A DNA stretch of 10,645 nucleotides from an uncultured Prevotellaceae bacterium (GCA_937904375.1 CALDIG010000053.1:1-10645); one strand, 5' to 3'. Positions 1-6,521 are shown, counted from the first letter of the stretch. Notes: a model not told the origin generated them from the sequence alone. Translations and numbers: made by a program.

Positions 1-34
1 AAAGCCATCCGAATAACAATATCTTCAAAAAATG

Positions 35-50
35 CCACTTTTTAAAGTGG
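35..50. repeat. short palindrome (hairpin)
   Basis: A near-perfect palindrome, CCACTTT-TT-AAAGTGG, in a stretch without coding potential. It could form a short RNA hairpin and may end a transcript that enters from the left of the window, but no long T-tract follows it. Its function is not known. Confidence 0.4.
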
Positions 51-59
51 ACTCATAAC

Positions 60-95
60 TCAAGTTTCTAAAGTTTTAGAACTTTAGAAACTTGA
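60..95. terminator. 16-bp perfect inverted repeat with 4-nt loop
   Basis: Arms at 60-75 and 80-95 are perfectly complementary (TCAAGTTTCTAAAGTT and its reverse complement) around the loop TTAG. A stem this long would be very stable in RNA. It may be a terminator for a gene left of the window, although the T-run on either side is poor. The outer part, TCAAGTTTC/GAAACTTGA, recurs in the terminator at 7212-7241, so it may be a repeated hairpin family of this genome. Confidence 0.5.
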
Positions 96-147
96 AGGTT
101 AGCAATATCACAAATTTTCGCAAATCGGTCATTGGCGGGTTGTGAAG

Positions 148-288
148 GAGGGTGTGTAAAATTCTGGTTTAATGCGCTTCGCGCAGAAATCTAACAAATC
201 ATTTCAAATCAAACAGTATATAATTTATTGATTTCAAAAAAAATAATTATTTGTTAGATTTGGAAAAAATTTGAAAGATTTACTGCGC
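148..288. repeat. gene-free region with imperfect inverted repeat
   Basis: The stretch 1-426 has no credible gene. Within it a perfect 13-bp inverted repeat (AAATCTAACAAAT at 187-199, complement at 249-261) is nested in a looser one: GCGCAG at 181-186 pairs with CTGCGC at 283-288, and AAATCT plus TTCAAAT recur inward from both ends. Just outside, at 148-162, is GAGGGTGTGTAAAAT, which recurs at 8261-8276 with one extra T. This could be a small non-autonomous mobile element or a structured RNA. I see no tRNA or recognisable ncRNA. At 373-390 there is also a short direct repeat of GACCCA. Confidence 0.35.
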
Positions 289-426
289 TTTGCTTGCTTG
301 TGTGTTCCCCTTTCGGGTCGTGAGTACTTAGTGGTTGCATGGTCTTGCGATTGAACACAGGTTTTTGCAGGTGACCCATAAATAGACCCAAAAAATATCC
401 TATCGTTGCCTAATGACTGGTGTGGG

Positions 427-927
427 TTATAGGTATCTTGCCATGAATTCCATTGTTAGTGCTGCTGCGGCTTTTTGATGTGAGTACATATTGTTGAACT
501 TGCTTGCACCGAAAAGATACTTGAAGTCGAAGTTGTTGTAGATGGGGCTATATAGTTTTGGCACCATGTCCCATGCCTCAAACGAGTTAACCCAGAAGTT
601 TCCTTCACTGAGCACCTGCACGTCTTTGAAAAAATACATGCCATCCTTGTAGCCCTTTGTAATCTTGTATTTGCATGAGTAGTCCACAAAGTGACCTATG
701 TAATACACCTTGATGATGATATCAGGACTGGTTTCACAGATGACATATTCGTCAACATTATAGGTTGGGTGTGCGTATAGGGCCAAATACTCTTTACCGT
801 GACCTCTGAACCACGACACACAGTCACTCCAGTTCCAACTGCTTGCGCTGGCTGCCAAGCTTACACACATGAGTGCTGCAACGACGAGCACTCGGCTCAC
901 TCTCTGATTTAAATTCTTAGTTTCCAT
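427..927 (-). CDS. secreted hypothetical protein, 166 aa
   Basis: I do not recognise this protein. It begins with a basic n-region (METKNLNQRVSR), a hydrophobic core (VLVVAALMCVSLAAS) and a likely signal peptidase I site after ASA near residue 28, so it is probably periplasmic or exported. The mature part of about 138 residues is rich in aromatic residues (many Tyr, Phe and Trp) and has no membrane helix. The start ATG at 925-927 fits the signal peptide exactly. It lies 49 nt downstream of the small gene 977-1174 and is probably co-transcribed from the promoter at 1228-1260. That it is expressed is inference; the coding call itself is firm. Confidence 0.75.
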   Translation of the reverse strand: METKNLNQRVSRVLVVAALMCVSLAASASSWNWSDCVSWFRGHGKEYLALYAHPTYNVDEYVICETSPDIIIKVYYIGHFVDYSCKYKITKGYKDGMYFFKDVQVLSEGNFWVNSFEAWDMVPKLYSPIYNNFDFKYLFGASKFNNMYSHQKAAAALTMEFMARYL

Positions 928-976
928 AATTCTTTGTTTTTATTGTAGATTATTGTTTTTATTATTCTCTAGACAG

Positions 977-1174
977 TTAGAAACTCAAACTTACCTGCAA
1001 GTTGCTGCTCATTGCCATGCATTCACTCTCGCTGGCTTGGAAGGGGTTGTCATCGGCAATTTCGGCAAGCTGGTCGTTGCATCTGTTGATTTCTTCACTG
1101 GAGAAAGAGTTGTCTCGGCGATTCATCACTTCCGATACTTGGGCGAAGTAATTCAATATGTTTAAGAGTCTCAT
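977..1174 (-). CDS. small acidic hypothetical protein, 65 aa
   Basis: A short, hydrophilic, Ser/Glu/Asn-rich protein of 65 residues (starts MRLLNILNYF) with no signal peptide or membrane segment. I do not recognise it. The case for it being real is its position: a good Bacteroidetes promoter sits about 50 nt upstream on the same strand, and the secreted-protein gene 427-927 follows 49 nt downstream. An overlapping plus-strand frame (953-1165) of similar length has no promoter or partner, so I prefer the minus-strand reading. It could instead be untranslated leader of the downstream gene. Confidence 0.5.
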   Translation of the reverse strand: MRLLNILNYFAQVSEVMNRRDNSFSSEEINRCNDQLAEIADDNPFQASESECMAMSSNLQVSLSF

Positions 1175-1227
1175 AGCTGTAGGTTTTTTTAGAGTTGATA
1201 AATTACTGATTGTTGATGTTTACATTG

Positions 1228-1260
1228 CAAAGTAAATGGTTGGTGCAACCCTTTTCCAAA
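1228..1260 (-). promoter_or_regulatory. Bacteroidetes-type promoter
   Basis: Read on the minus strand, a -33 box TTTG (complement of 1257-1260) is followed after 21 nt by TTACTTTG (complement of 1228-1235), matching the consensus TTTG-N19-21-TAnnTTTG at all but one position. It would drive 977-1174 and 427-927. Confidence 0.65.
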
Positions 1261-1553
1261 TTTTTTCTCTATCTTATTATTTCTTGTCGGGATTAACTGA
1301 CGAAATACCTTATTTAGCTGACATTTTTGACACAAAAAAAGCACAAACGTCAAGCGAATTTTGCAAAAAATACAATCATCTGAAATCCAGCGTATTGCGT
1401 AGAAGAAATGTCTTTGTAGTTATAATAATTCTCATGATTTTTACAGCGGTTGTCCTCGATGTTTTAAAAGTTGTCCTGACAGTTATAACACCCTCGGTCG
1501 CCGCCATTGTAATTTTGCATCGTCAAAACAAACCAACCGTTGGCAACAACTAA
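1236..1553 (+). CDS. doubtful small membrane protein ORF, 105 aa
   Basis: An open frame of 105 codons that fills an otherwise empty stretch between 1175 and 1643. The product would have a weakly hydrophobic N-terminus, a basic middle (KKYNHLKSSVLRRR) and a strongly hydrophobic stretch at about residues 58-95 that could form one or two membrane helices, ending in HRQNKPTVGNN. I do not recognise a family. Against it: its start codon sits inside the opposite-strand promoter at 1228-1260, and a perfect -7 promoter box (TAATTTTG at 1510-1517) lies within its 3' end. It may be chance or a decayed gene. Confidence 0.25.
   Translation: MVGATLFQIFSLSYYFLSGLTDEIPYLADIFDTKKAQTSSEFCKKYNHLKSSVLRRRNVFVVIIILMIFTAVVLDVLKVVLTVITPSVAAIVILHRQNKPTVGNN
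1510..1517 (+). promoter_or_regulatory. possible -7 promoter element
   Basis: TAATTTTG followed by CA is a perfect -7 box for Bacteroidetes, and it would place the transcription start about 120 nt before the lipoprotein gene at 1644. No convincing TTTG lies 19-21 nt upstream, so the promoter is only half supported. Confidence 0.35.
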
Positions 1554-1643
1554 TGGAGATGCTATTTGGCTTGTTTGCTTATTGACTCGTTTACTTAAAA
1601 AACATAATTCTTTTATTTATTAATCATTTAAAATTTATCTATT

Positions 1644-1910
1644 ATGAAAAAGTTAGTTTTATTGTCAGCAGTAGTTTTCGCAATGACTTTTGCATCTTGC
1701 AAGACCAACCCCACCGCAACCAGCAGCGCAAGCAGCACTAGCGCTTCCGCTAGCACCGAGAATGTTCAGAGCACTCCAGCCGAGGCTACCAGTACCGTAG
1801 CTTCAGAGAACAAGGATGCCGCCGAGGTTTCAGAGAACAAGGACGCTACCGCTCCCACAGCAGAGCAGACTACTGAAGAGCAGACCGAGGAGACTAAGCC
1901 CGAGGCTTAA
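1644..1910 (+). CDS. small low-complexity lipoprotein, 88 aa
   Basis: The first 18 residues form a lipoprotein signal peptide (MKKLVLLSAVVFAMTFAS) with the lipid-accepting Cys at position 19, so the product should be a membrane-anchored lipoprotein of about 70 mature residues. The mature part is almost entirely Ser, Thr, Ala, Glu and Asp with no aromatic residues and is expected to be disordered. It contains a short internal duplication, SENKDA, at about residues 55-60 and 63-68. The gene has its own terminator at 1924-1980. Compared with its neighbours the coding sequence is GC-rich and regular. I do not know its function; a surface-exposed linker or decoy-like peptide is possible but speculative. 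Confidence 0.8.
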   Translation: MKKLVLLSAVVFAMTFASCKTNPTATSSASSTSASASTENVQSTPAEATSTVASENKDAAEVSENKDATAPTAEQTTEEQTEETKPEA

Positions 1911-1923
1911 CACCGCCCAATTC

Positions 1924-1980
1924 AAGACCGTGCCCCACAGATACCTTGAGGCACGGTCTTCTGTTTTCTGTTTTCTGTTT
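1924..1980 (+). terminator. Rho-independent terminator
   Basis: An 11-bp perfect stem, AAGACCGTGCC at 1924-1934 with its complement at 1950-1960, is followed by a T-rich tract made of TTTTCTG-like units. It lies 14 nt after the stop codon of the lipoprotein gene 1644-1910. Confidence 0.85.
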
Positions 1981-2034
1981 AGTAGAAAGTAACATTCCTT
2001 AAACAATCAATATTAACAAATAAAAAGTAGGAAA

Positions 2035-2343
2035 ATGAGGTACTTATTATTAGTTGTAGCCATGATTAGTGGCATTTTTATCGCGGCTTTAGTGGGATAT
2101 GACAGTGGGAAAGAGATGCATAATCATCATGGTGCTCCCGATTCGCTGTCAATACAGAAGAACGTCTCCAATGCGCTTCTCGATGGCCTGCATTGGTTTA
2201 TGATGCATGACAAAGACACTACCTTTAAAAACTCTGAGGAGTTCAGTCAATTAAATGATTTGGTGTGTGATGGTTGGGAGAACTTCGAGTTACCTACTTG
2301 GAAAGCCAAAGAATATTCCGACAGTGATTTTACCTATGAATAG
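2035..2343 (+). CDS. small membrane-anchored protein, 102 aa (tandem paralogue 1)
   Basis: The N-terminus (MRYLLLVVAMISGIFIAALVGY) is a membrane anchor or uncleaved signal, followed by a hydrophilic domain of about 80 residues that should lie outside the cytoplasm. The C-terminal half aligns with the next gene: NALLDGLHWF matches DALLKSIRWY, and CDGWENFELP matches NDGWDDLDTP. The two genes therefore arose by tandem duplication and have diverged strongly. The start is ATG directly after the leader GTAGGAAA, and the next gene begins only 2 nt after the stop. No consensus promoter is visible in the 54 nt before it. The family is unknown to me. Confidence 0.7.
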   Translation: MRYLLLVVAMISGIFIAALVGYDSGKEMHNHHGAPDSLSIQKNVSNALLDGLHWFMMHDKDTTFKNSEEFSQLNDLVCDGWENFELPTWKAKEYSDSDFTYE

Positions 2344-2345
2344 TT

Positions 2346-2660
2346 ATGAGTATGTCAAAGTTGAAAATTTTAATAGCAGCTTGCATTGGTTGCACTATAT
2401 TCCTTTGTTTTGTTGGATATATATTCAGAGCATGTGGCACATGGGATAGTATTTGTATGCATCCATATCATGTTGATAAAATAGAGCTTTGCATGGAACA
2501 AGAATTCACCGACGCTCTATTAAAGAGTATTAGATGGTATGAAAAAAATGATTCTGATTTGTGGCACACCACCTTTGTGCATACAAAGGAATACCAGAGA
2601 ATTGATAGCCTATTGAATGATGGCTGGGATGATTTAGATACACCTATTGAGGACCAATAG
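2346..2660 (+). CDS. small membrane-anchored protein, 104 aa (tandem paralogue 2)
   Basis: This is the second member of the tandem pair. It has an N-terminal hydrophobic segment (about residues 7-26, LKILIAACIGCTIFLCFVGY), then a soluble domain with ALLKSIRWYEKN and a terminal NDGWDDLD motif shared with the gene at 2035-2343. Its start ATG lies 2 nt after the upstream stop, so translation is probably coupled; an in-frame second ATG at 2352 is an alternative start. Cys17 in the anchor lacks a proper lipobox. Function unknown. Confidence 0.7.
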   Translation: MSMSKLKILIAACIGCTIFLCFVGYIFRACGTWDSICMHPYHVDKIELCMEQEFTDALLKSIRWYEKNDSDLWHTTFVHTKEYQRIDSLLNDGWDDLDTPIEDQ

Positions 2661-2705
2661 GCTGATTTGCTTGCAATTAAAAAAGATTTAAGAAAGAGAG
2701 TTGTT

Positions 2706-3008
2706 ATGAAAAAGTTGATTTTATTTTTATCCGTTTTGGCATGTGTGTCGCTGCAATCCTGTTTGTTGTCGCCAGAAGAGATTGCAGTGAACAATGTTGA
2801 GAAAGGCAAAGGTATAACAAATAAAATGAAAAAGAAACTGAAAATCAATCTTGATGAACGAACTTCGTATTACGTCCCAAGTGAAGAAGATAAATACAAA
2901 ACAGTCTCTTTTACTCACTCAGATGTATTCTCCGATGATGAGTTCACCGATTATGATGGTCAGCATTCAGGCGAGTATGTTGAAGATTGTGTTATGAGCC
3001 CCCCTTGA
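2706..3008 (+). CDS. small lipoprotein, 100 aa
   Basis: I chose the ATG at 2706 because it opens a textbook lipoprotein signal (MKKLILFLSVLACVSLQSC) with the lipidated Cys at residue 19; an upstream in-frame TTG at 2667 would add a charged segment that spoils the signal. The mature protein has a basic stretch (KKKLKINLDERT) followed by a very acidic C-terminal half rich in Asp and Glu. No family is recognised. It follows the tandem pair by 45 nt and may share their transcript. It converges with the lipoprotein gene on the other strand, with 10 nt between stops. Confidence 0.7.
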   Translation: MKKLILFLSVLACVSLQSCLLSPEEIAVNNVEKGKGITNKMKKKLKINLDERTSYYVPSEEDKYKTVSFTHSDVFSDDEFTDYDGQHSGEYVEDCVMSPP

Positions 3009-3018
3009 ATATAACCTC

Positions 3019-3750
3019 TTAACCATTTACAGCCTCTTTGCACTGGGTATATATTGCCGGGCAGTTGCTCACCACGAAGTAGTCGCTGCCCTCGGGCTTT
3101 ACTACCTCCACTCCGCGCCAGTTGGTGTCCCAACCCTTGCTGTCGATGAGCAGGTAGATGACGGTGCCGTGCAGCAGTTGGCTCTCTTGGTACTTCTTGT
3201 TGGGATCAACCTTAATTTTGATGGTATAGGGAGGTTCTACGGTATAACCATTCTCGGGCGTGGCGCCATCGAGCAATGCCCAAGCGATGTAGGGTCGGGC
3301 GTAATATTTGTCGTTGCCCATAAGCTCGTGCAGGCGTTCTATGGTACTGTTGTAATTGGTCTGAGTGTTGTTCAACCGCAGCGCCTCCTCGCCGTCGGCA
3401 CGGTTGTTGCGGTATAGCTCAAATGCCATCACTTGCAGAGCCACGGCACCCTGCGGCTCGTCACCCAGCATCTCTTGAATATGTTTCCATTCGGCGATAT
3501 TGGTGGGGAATGCGTTAAACTCCACGCTGGTGGCTTCGTTTGGCTTCCAGGTGCTGTGGTCGATGTCTCCTGCACATGTTGCTTGAAACTTTGACTCATC
3601 AACAGCCGAAGTTTTAGTTTTGTCATCAACCTTGCTCGACTGTTGTGACTCAGATTCTTGGTCTTTAGAGGTTTGCTTGCATGCTGTGTTTGTGACACCC
3701 ATAATCAAAAGAGTGGCCACAGCCTTAATAATTGCTTTTGAGAGTTTCAT
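3019..3750 (-). CDS. lipoprotein, possibly DUF6935-type
   Basis: The product is 243 aa when started at the ATG at 3748-3750. This start gives a clear lipoprotein signal (MKLSKAIIKAVATLLIMGVTNTAC, Cys24) and lies just downstream of a consensus promoter; the longer frame from 3810 would begin upstream of the transcription start. After a Ser/Lys/Asp-rich linker (residues 25-55) comes one globular domain with segments FNAFPTNIAEWKHIQEMLG, GAVALQVMAFELYRNNR, YYARPYIAWALLDGATPENGY and a C-terminal CPAIYTQCKE. This pattern resembles a Bacteroidetes lipoprotein family that I recall as DUF6935, function unknown; the name is from memory. Location should be the periplasmic face of a membrane. Confidence 0.85.
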   Translation of the reverse strand: MKLSKAIIKAVATLLIMGVTNTACKQTSKDQESESQQSSKVDDKTKTSAVDESKFQATCAGDIDHSTWKPNEATSVEFNAFPTNIAEWKHIQEMLGDEPQGAVALQVMAFELYRNNRADGEEALRLNNTQTNYNSTIERLHELMGNDKYYARPYIAWALLDGATPENGYTVEPPYTIKIKVDPNKKYQESQLLHGTVIYLLIDSKGWDTNWRGVEVVKPEGSDYFVVSNCPAIYTQCKEAVNG

Positions 3751-3779
3751 GTTATCTTGTTTTGGTGTTATACGATGCA

Positions 3780-3811
3780 CAAAATTAGGTGTTTTATTGC
3801 ATAAACGCAAA
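3780..3811 (-). promoter_or_regulatory. consensus promoter for the 3019-3750 lipoprotein
   Basis: On the minus strand TTTG (complement of 3808-3811) is followed by exactly 20 nt and then TAATTTTG (complement of 3780-3787), a perfect match to the Bacteroidetes consensus. The start codon is about 30 nt downstream. Confidence 0.85.
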
Positions 3812-3835
3812 AATATCGTGAAAATTCAATCAACG

Positions 3836-3867
3836 TTTGCTGTTTCGAATACTTTGTGGTAATTTTG
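3836..3867 (+). promoter_or_regulatory. consensus promoter for the O-methyltransferase
   Basis: TTTG at 3836-3839, a 20-nt spacer and TAATTTTG at 3860-3867 match the Bacteroidetes consensus perfectly. It points right and would give a leader of about 70 nt before the ATG at 3942. It is divergent from the promoter at 3780-3811, with 24 nt between the two -33 boxes. Confidence 0.85.
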
Positions 3868-3941
3868 CACTTAAGATTAAGAGGCATACCTACCATTGCC
3901 TTGTCAGCTTGTTTACACGTTAGCTTGTCAGCTTCAAAACT

Positions 3942-4583
3942 ATGACTCAAGAACTTGAAGATTATATACTTGCGCATATCGATGCTGAGCCAGAGCATCT
4001 GCATCAGCTTGACCGAGACACTCACATTGAGTTGCTCTACTCGCGCATGTGCTCGGGGCATCTACAAGGACGATTGTTGAAGATGCTCGTGCGCATGATA
4101 CGCCCAAAGCGGGTATTGGAACTTGGCACCTATTCAGGTTACTCGGCGCAATGCCTCGCCGAGGGACTGCTCGACGATGATGCCATCATTCACAGCATTG
4201 AGATAGAGGATGAACTGGAAGACTTCCTGCGCCGTCATTTTGCAGAATCTCCTGTAGGCAACCGCATTACGTTGCACATAGGTGACTGCAACGAGATAGT
4301 GCCGCAACTTGGTGGAGAGTTTGACCTGGTGTTTATCGATGCCAACAAACGGCAGTATGTCGATTATTTCAACCTCGTCATTGACCACGTGAAGCCTGGC
4401 GGTTTTATCATCGCCGACAACACCCTATGGGACGGCAAGGTTACCGACCTCCACGGCAAGAAAATGGACGACCAGACGCAGGGCATCCTCGACTTCAACG
4501 ACCTGGTGGCCCGCGACCCAAGAGTAGAAACCGTTATCCTGCCCCTGCGCGACGGCCTCACCATCCTCTACAAAAAGGCCTAA
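3942..4583 (+). CDS. SAM-dependent O-methyltransferase (COMT/CCoAOMT family)
   Basis: A 213-aa class I methyltransferase of the catechol/caffeoyl-CoA O-methyltransferase family (methyltransf_3). SAM-binding motif I is VLELGTYSGYSA at residues 58-69, and the acidic ribose-binding strand follows (SIEIEDE, 85-91). The divalent-metal ligands typical of the family are in place: Asp133 in FIDANK, and Asp159-Asn160 in ADNTLW. Length is normal for bacterial members. The physiological substrate is unknown; family members methylate hydroxyls of small catechol-like molecules or tRNA (TrmR in Bacillus). In many Bacteroidales I recall this gene directly upstream of rbfA; here 5.7 kb separates them. Its stop is only 4 nt from the end of the convergent nucleotidyltransferase gene, with no terminator between. 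Confidence 0.93.
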   Translation: MTQELEDYILAHIDAEPEHLHQLDRDTHIELLYSRMCSGHLQGRLLKMLVRMIRPKRVLELGTYSGYSAQCLAEGLLDDDAIIHSIEIEDELEDFLRRHFAESPVGNRITLHIGDCNEIVPQLGGEFDLVFIDANKRQYVDYFNLVIDHVKPGGFIIADNTLWDGKVTDLHGKKMDDQTQGILDFNDLVARDPRVETVILPLRDGLTILYKKA

Positions 4584-4587
4584 AATC

Positions 4588-5326
4588 TCAATTAAGAAAA
4601 GCCATGTTGAAGAGGTCAAGAAGGCGTTGTGCATCTAAGCCTCTCAGTCCTGCCTTTTTAAAGAATTCGTTGTTAGGCAGTTCCCCTATTGTTTGATAGA
4701 AATCTCTCATGTCATTTTTCAATTTCTCGGAGAGTGTGAAGCGCGAGCGCTGTGGCAGCATGGCGATTAGCCTGAAGACATCTTTCTTATGCTTTTCAAT
4801 GTCACGACTGTCGATTTGCTCACCTTTTGCTCTCCTATCTAGCATCTCTGTGTATGCTTTCGCTTTCAGGCAAATAAGAGCTTCGGGACTATCTTTGATG
4901 TTTCTGCTATGCTCTATTGTGAATGCATAGTAATCATCGTCCATCAAGATAGCAGACAGGCTTGAGAGGTCTTCCCCAATACTTATAGGCTCTATATGAG
5001 CATTGGATGGCAGATTTAAGATTCCTGTGTTGCGCGCAAAAAGTTCTATCTGCTTAGGATATGTCTTGTCCTCAGGATTTGTGAAACGATAGTATTCGTG
5101 TTTGAATTCGTTCTCTCCTTTGCTTCGGCTAGAATAATTGGCAGATTTGATGAAATCCCACAAACGCCTTCCGAAGTCAGACAAGTATAAGGTCAAGGTC
5201 CTTCGTTGCACGAGGATTCATGTCAAGTTCATCTTCAAGCAGATTGCACGCTGCCCCACCAATGAGCACATAGTTGTCTTTATAATCCTTGAAGTATTGC
5301 TTCCAGCGTTCAATTCCCGTTACCAT
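4588..5326 (-). pseudogene. AbiEii-like nucleotidyltransferase, frameshifted
   Basis: Homologue of the AbiEii/AbiGii nucleotidyltransferase toxins. The first 49 codons (ATG at 5324-5326) give VLIGGAACNLL, the nucleotide-binding GG motif, and ATKDLDLIL with the catalytic DLD, then reach TGA at 5177-5179. The rest (about 195 aa) continues in the +1 frame: DFGRRLWDFIKSANY, IELFARN, SSLSAILMDDDYY, LKAKAYTEMLDRR and DSRDIEKHKKDVFRL, all typical of the family. Relatives have about six more residues between DLDxxL and the DFGRRLW-type segment, so the cause is probably a deletion of roughly 17-20 nt near 5180 rather than one lost base. Its ATG overlaps the stop of the upstream antitoxin-type gene (ATGGTAA), as expected for a coupled toxin-antitoxin pair. 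It is probably inactive; an assembly error cannot be excluded. Confidence 0.8.
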
Positions 5327-6282
5327 TTCATTTGTTCAATTAAGGTGTCACATTCGAGTTGTATTCTTTCGTCTTCGCTATCCTTCATGCAAAGATAGAG
5401 CGAAAGTCTATCTATCCATCCATCATCTGAGAGCAACGCCGGAGAGTACTTCCAGACCTCAACCTTTATGTCACCATATTGTTTGTTCATAATGGCAGCA
5501 TTCTCCTTGGCCACCGTTTTATCAATTGCTATTATTGGAGTAGCAGGTTCTGCCAGCATTGTGTAATGCCCCATTGCAGTCTCGCCAGCCATCAAACTTC
5601 CTGCCGGTTTTGTGTCGGTGAAGATAATGCGTTCGATGGGTGACGACATCAAAGGAAGGGATTTGTTCCACAGTTCAATCTTGCTCAGCGCTATTTGAAC
5701 ATGTTTTTGCTTGCTGCCAACAAGTGCTATGATGTTATTTAACTTAAGCCATCGAAGAGCAACATTGATGGTTGGATAAGCCAAACCTGTAAGTTCTGCT
5801 ATCTGAGAAGTGTTAAGTCCATCAATTGTTCTCGTTTCAATGTGATATAGCACAAGCATTTGAGCTACTGGAGGCATCTTCTTTGGCATTGTTTTGGTGC
5901 TGTTTTTCAGTTCGCTTAATACAATCAACAGGCTTGGAATGAAAATAAGCTTTCCTGGTACAATGAAATTTACCTTTGCATGGGTAAGCCGAGATATATT
6001 ATAGGATGCTACAGACTCTAAGGCAAAGACAACAGGATGGTGGAATATTTCAATCATCTTTGCCTGATGTTTTGCAAGCCGCATTGGAGTGACGTTCTCT
6101 AGTTCTGTCGGTGTGGCAATGATAACTATAGTACCCATGAACTCTACATCGCAAAGAGTATATGAAGAAGCGATTGCTAATGGAAGCTTATTATCATCTC
6201 TTTTGGTGTGAGTAAGTTTCCTTATTTCACAGCCTGTCAGTTCTGCAAGATAATCTGTTGTTGACTTAATATTATATTTCAT
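5320..6282 (-). CDS. winged-helix (MarR-like) AbiEi-type antitoxin
   Basis: A 320-aa protein in three parts. Residues 1-130 hold a poorly conserved N-terminal domain ending in NFIVPGKLIFIPSL, a segment I recall from MarR-like partners of AbiEii-type nucleotidyltransferases. Residues 137-198 form a winged helix-turn-helix (TSQIAELTGLAYPTINVALRWLK, then a wing to HVQI). Residues 205-320 form a C-terminal domain with MAGETAMGHYTMLAEPATPI. In known AbiE systems the first gene encodes a DNA-binding antitoxin that represses the operon and the second a nucleotidyltransferase toxin. The order, overlap and strand here fit that pattern, but AbiEi-type function is inferred. The frame is intact although its toxin partner is broken. 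Transcription probably starts at the promoter at 6315-6346. Confidence 0.75.
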   Translation of the reverse strand: MKYNIKSTTDYLAELTGCEIRKLTHTKRDDNKLPLAIASSYTLCDVEFMGTIVIIATPTELENVTPMRLAKHQAKMIEIFHHPVVFALESVASYNISRLTHAKVNFIVPGKLIFIPSLLIVLSELKNSTKTMPKKMPPVAQMLVLYHIETRTIDGLNTSQIAELTGLAYPTINVALRWLKLNNIIALVGSKQKHVQIALSKIELWNKSLPLMSSPIERIIFTDTKPAGSLMAGETAMGHYTMLAEPATPIIAIDKTVAKENAAIMNKQYGDIKVEVWKYSPALLSDDGWIDRLSLYLCMKDSEDERIQLECDTLIEQMKW

Positions 6283-6314
6283 TTTGCAAATTATTTTATA
6301 TATAAAATTTTGTG

Positions 6315-6346
6315 CAAAAATATATATAATATATTAATCCCACAAG
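6315..6346 (-). promoter_or_regulatory. promoter of the AbiE-like operon
   Basis: On the minus strand CTTG (complement of 6343-6346), a 20-nt spacer and TATTTTTG (complement of 6315-6322) match the Bacteroidetes consensus at all but one position. The spacer is almost pure alternating A/T and could hold a binding site for the encoded winged-helix protein, though no clear operator palindrome stands out. Confidence 0.65.
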
Positions 6347-6399
6347 TCTTTATACAGTAAAAGTTCGAAAATTGGCCTTTACTATTTATATTTTCTCAT

Positions 6400-6431
6400 T
6401 TTAAGTTTAAATATAATTTGTCGCAATTTTG
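6400..6431 (+). promoter_or_regulatory. possible promoter of the TonB-family gene
   Basis: TTTA at 6400-6403, a 20-nt spacer and CAATTTTG at 6424-6431 match the Bacteroidetes promoter at three of four and all but one of the -7 positions. It would give a leader of about 85 nt before the ATG at 6522 and is divergent from the AbiE-like promoter. Confidence 0.4.
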
Positions 6432-6521
6432 CTGAAAAAAGAGTAATAATTCAATGATTTGTTGCGTTATAGAATAAATTGTGAAAGGCAACCGAGTATT
6501 GACCCTCAAACACTTTGCGTT

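Noticed and set aside
953..1165. Plus-strand frame of 70 codons overlapping the minus-strand small gene.
   Set aside because: No promoter or neighbour supports it, and a good minus-strand promoter lies just upstream of the opposing frame.
2468..2848. Minus-strand frame of 126 codons rich in Phe and Ser.
   Set aside because: It is the mirror of two plus-strand genes with clear membrane or lipoprotein signals and shared paralogous motifs.
5170..5190. Programmed +1 frameshift in the nucleotidyltransferase (UGA followed by C, as at the prfB site).
   Set aside because: The slippery CUU directly before UGA and the upstream Shine-Dalgarno-like spacer of prfB are absent, and family members have about six extra residues here, so a small deletion explains the break better.
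5138..5398. Plus-strand frames opposite the AbiE-like pair at the gene overlap.
   Set aside because: They are shadows; the minus strand carries family motifs on both sides.
6502..6521. Promoter -7 box (CACTTTGC) directly before the TonB ATG giving a leaderless mRNA.
   Set aside because: It fits TAnnTTTG poorly and has no -33 element at the right distance; the candidate at 6400-6431 is better.
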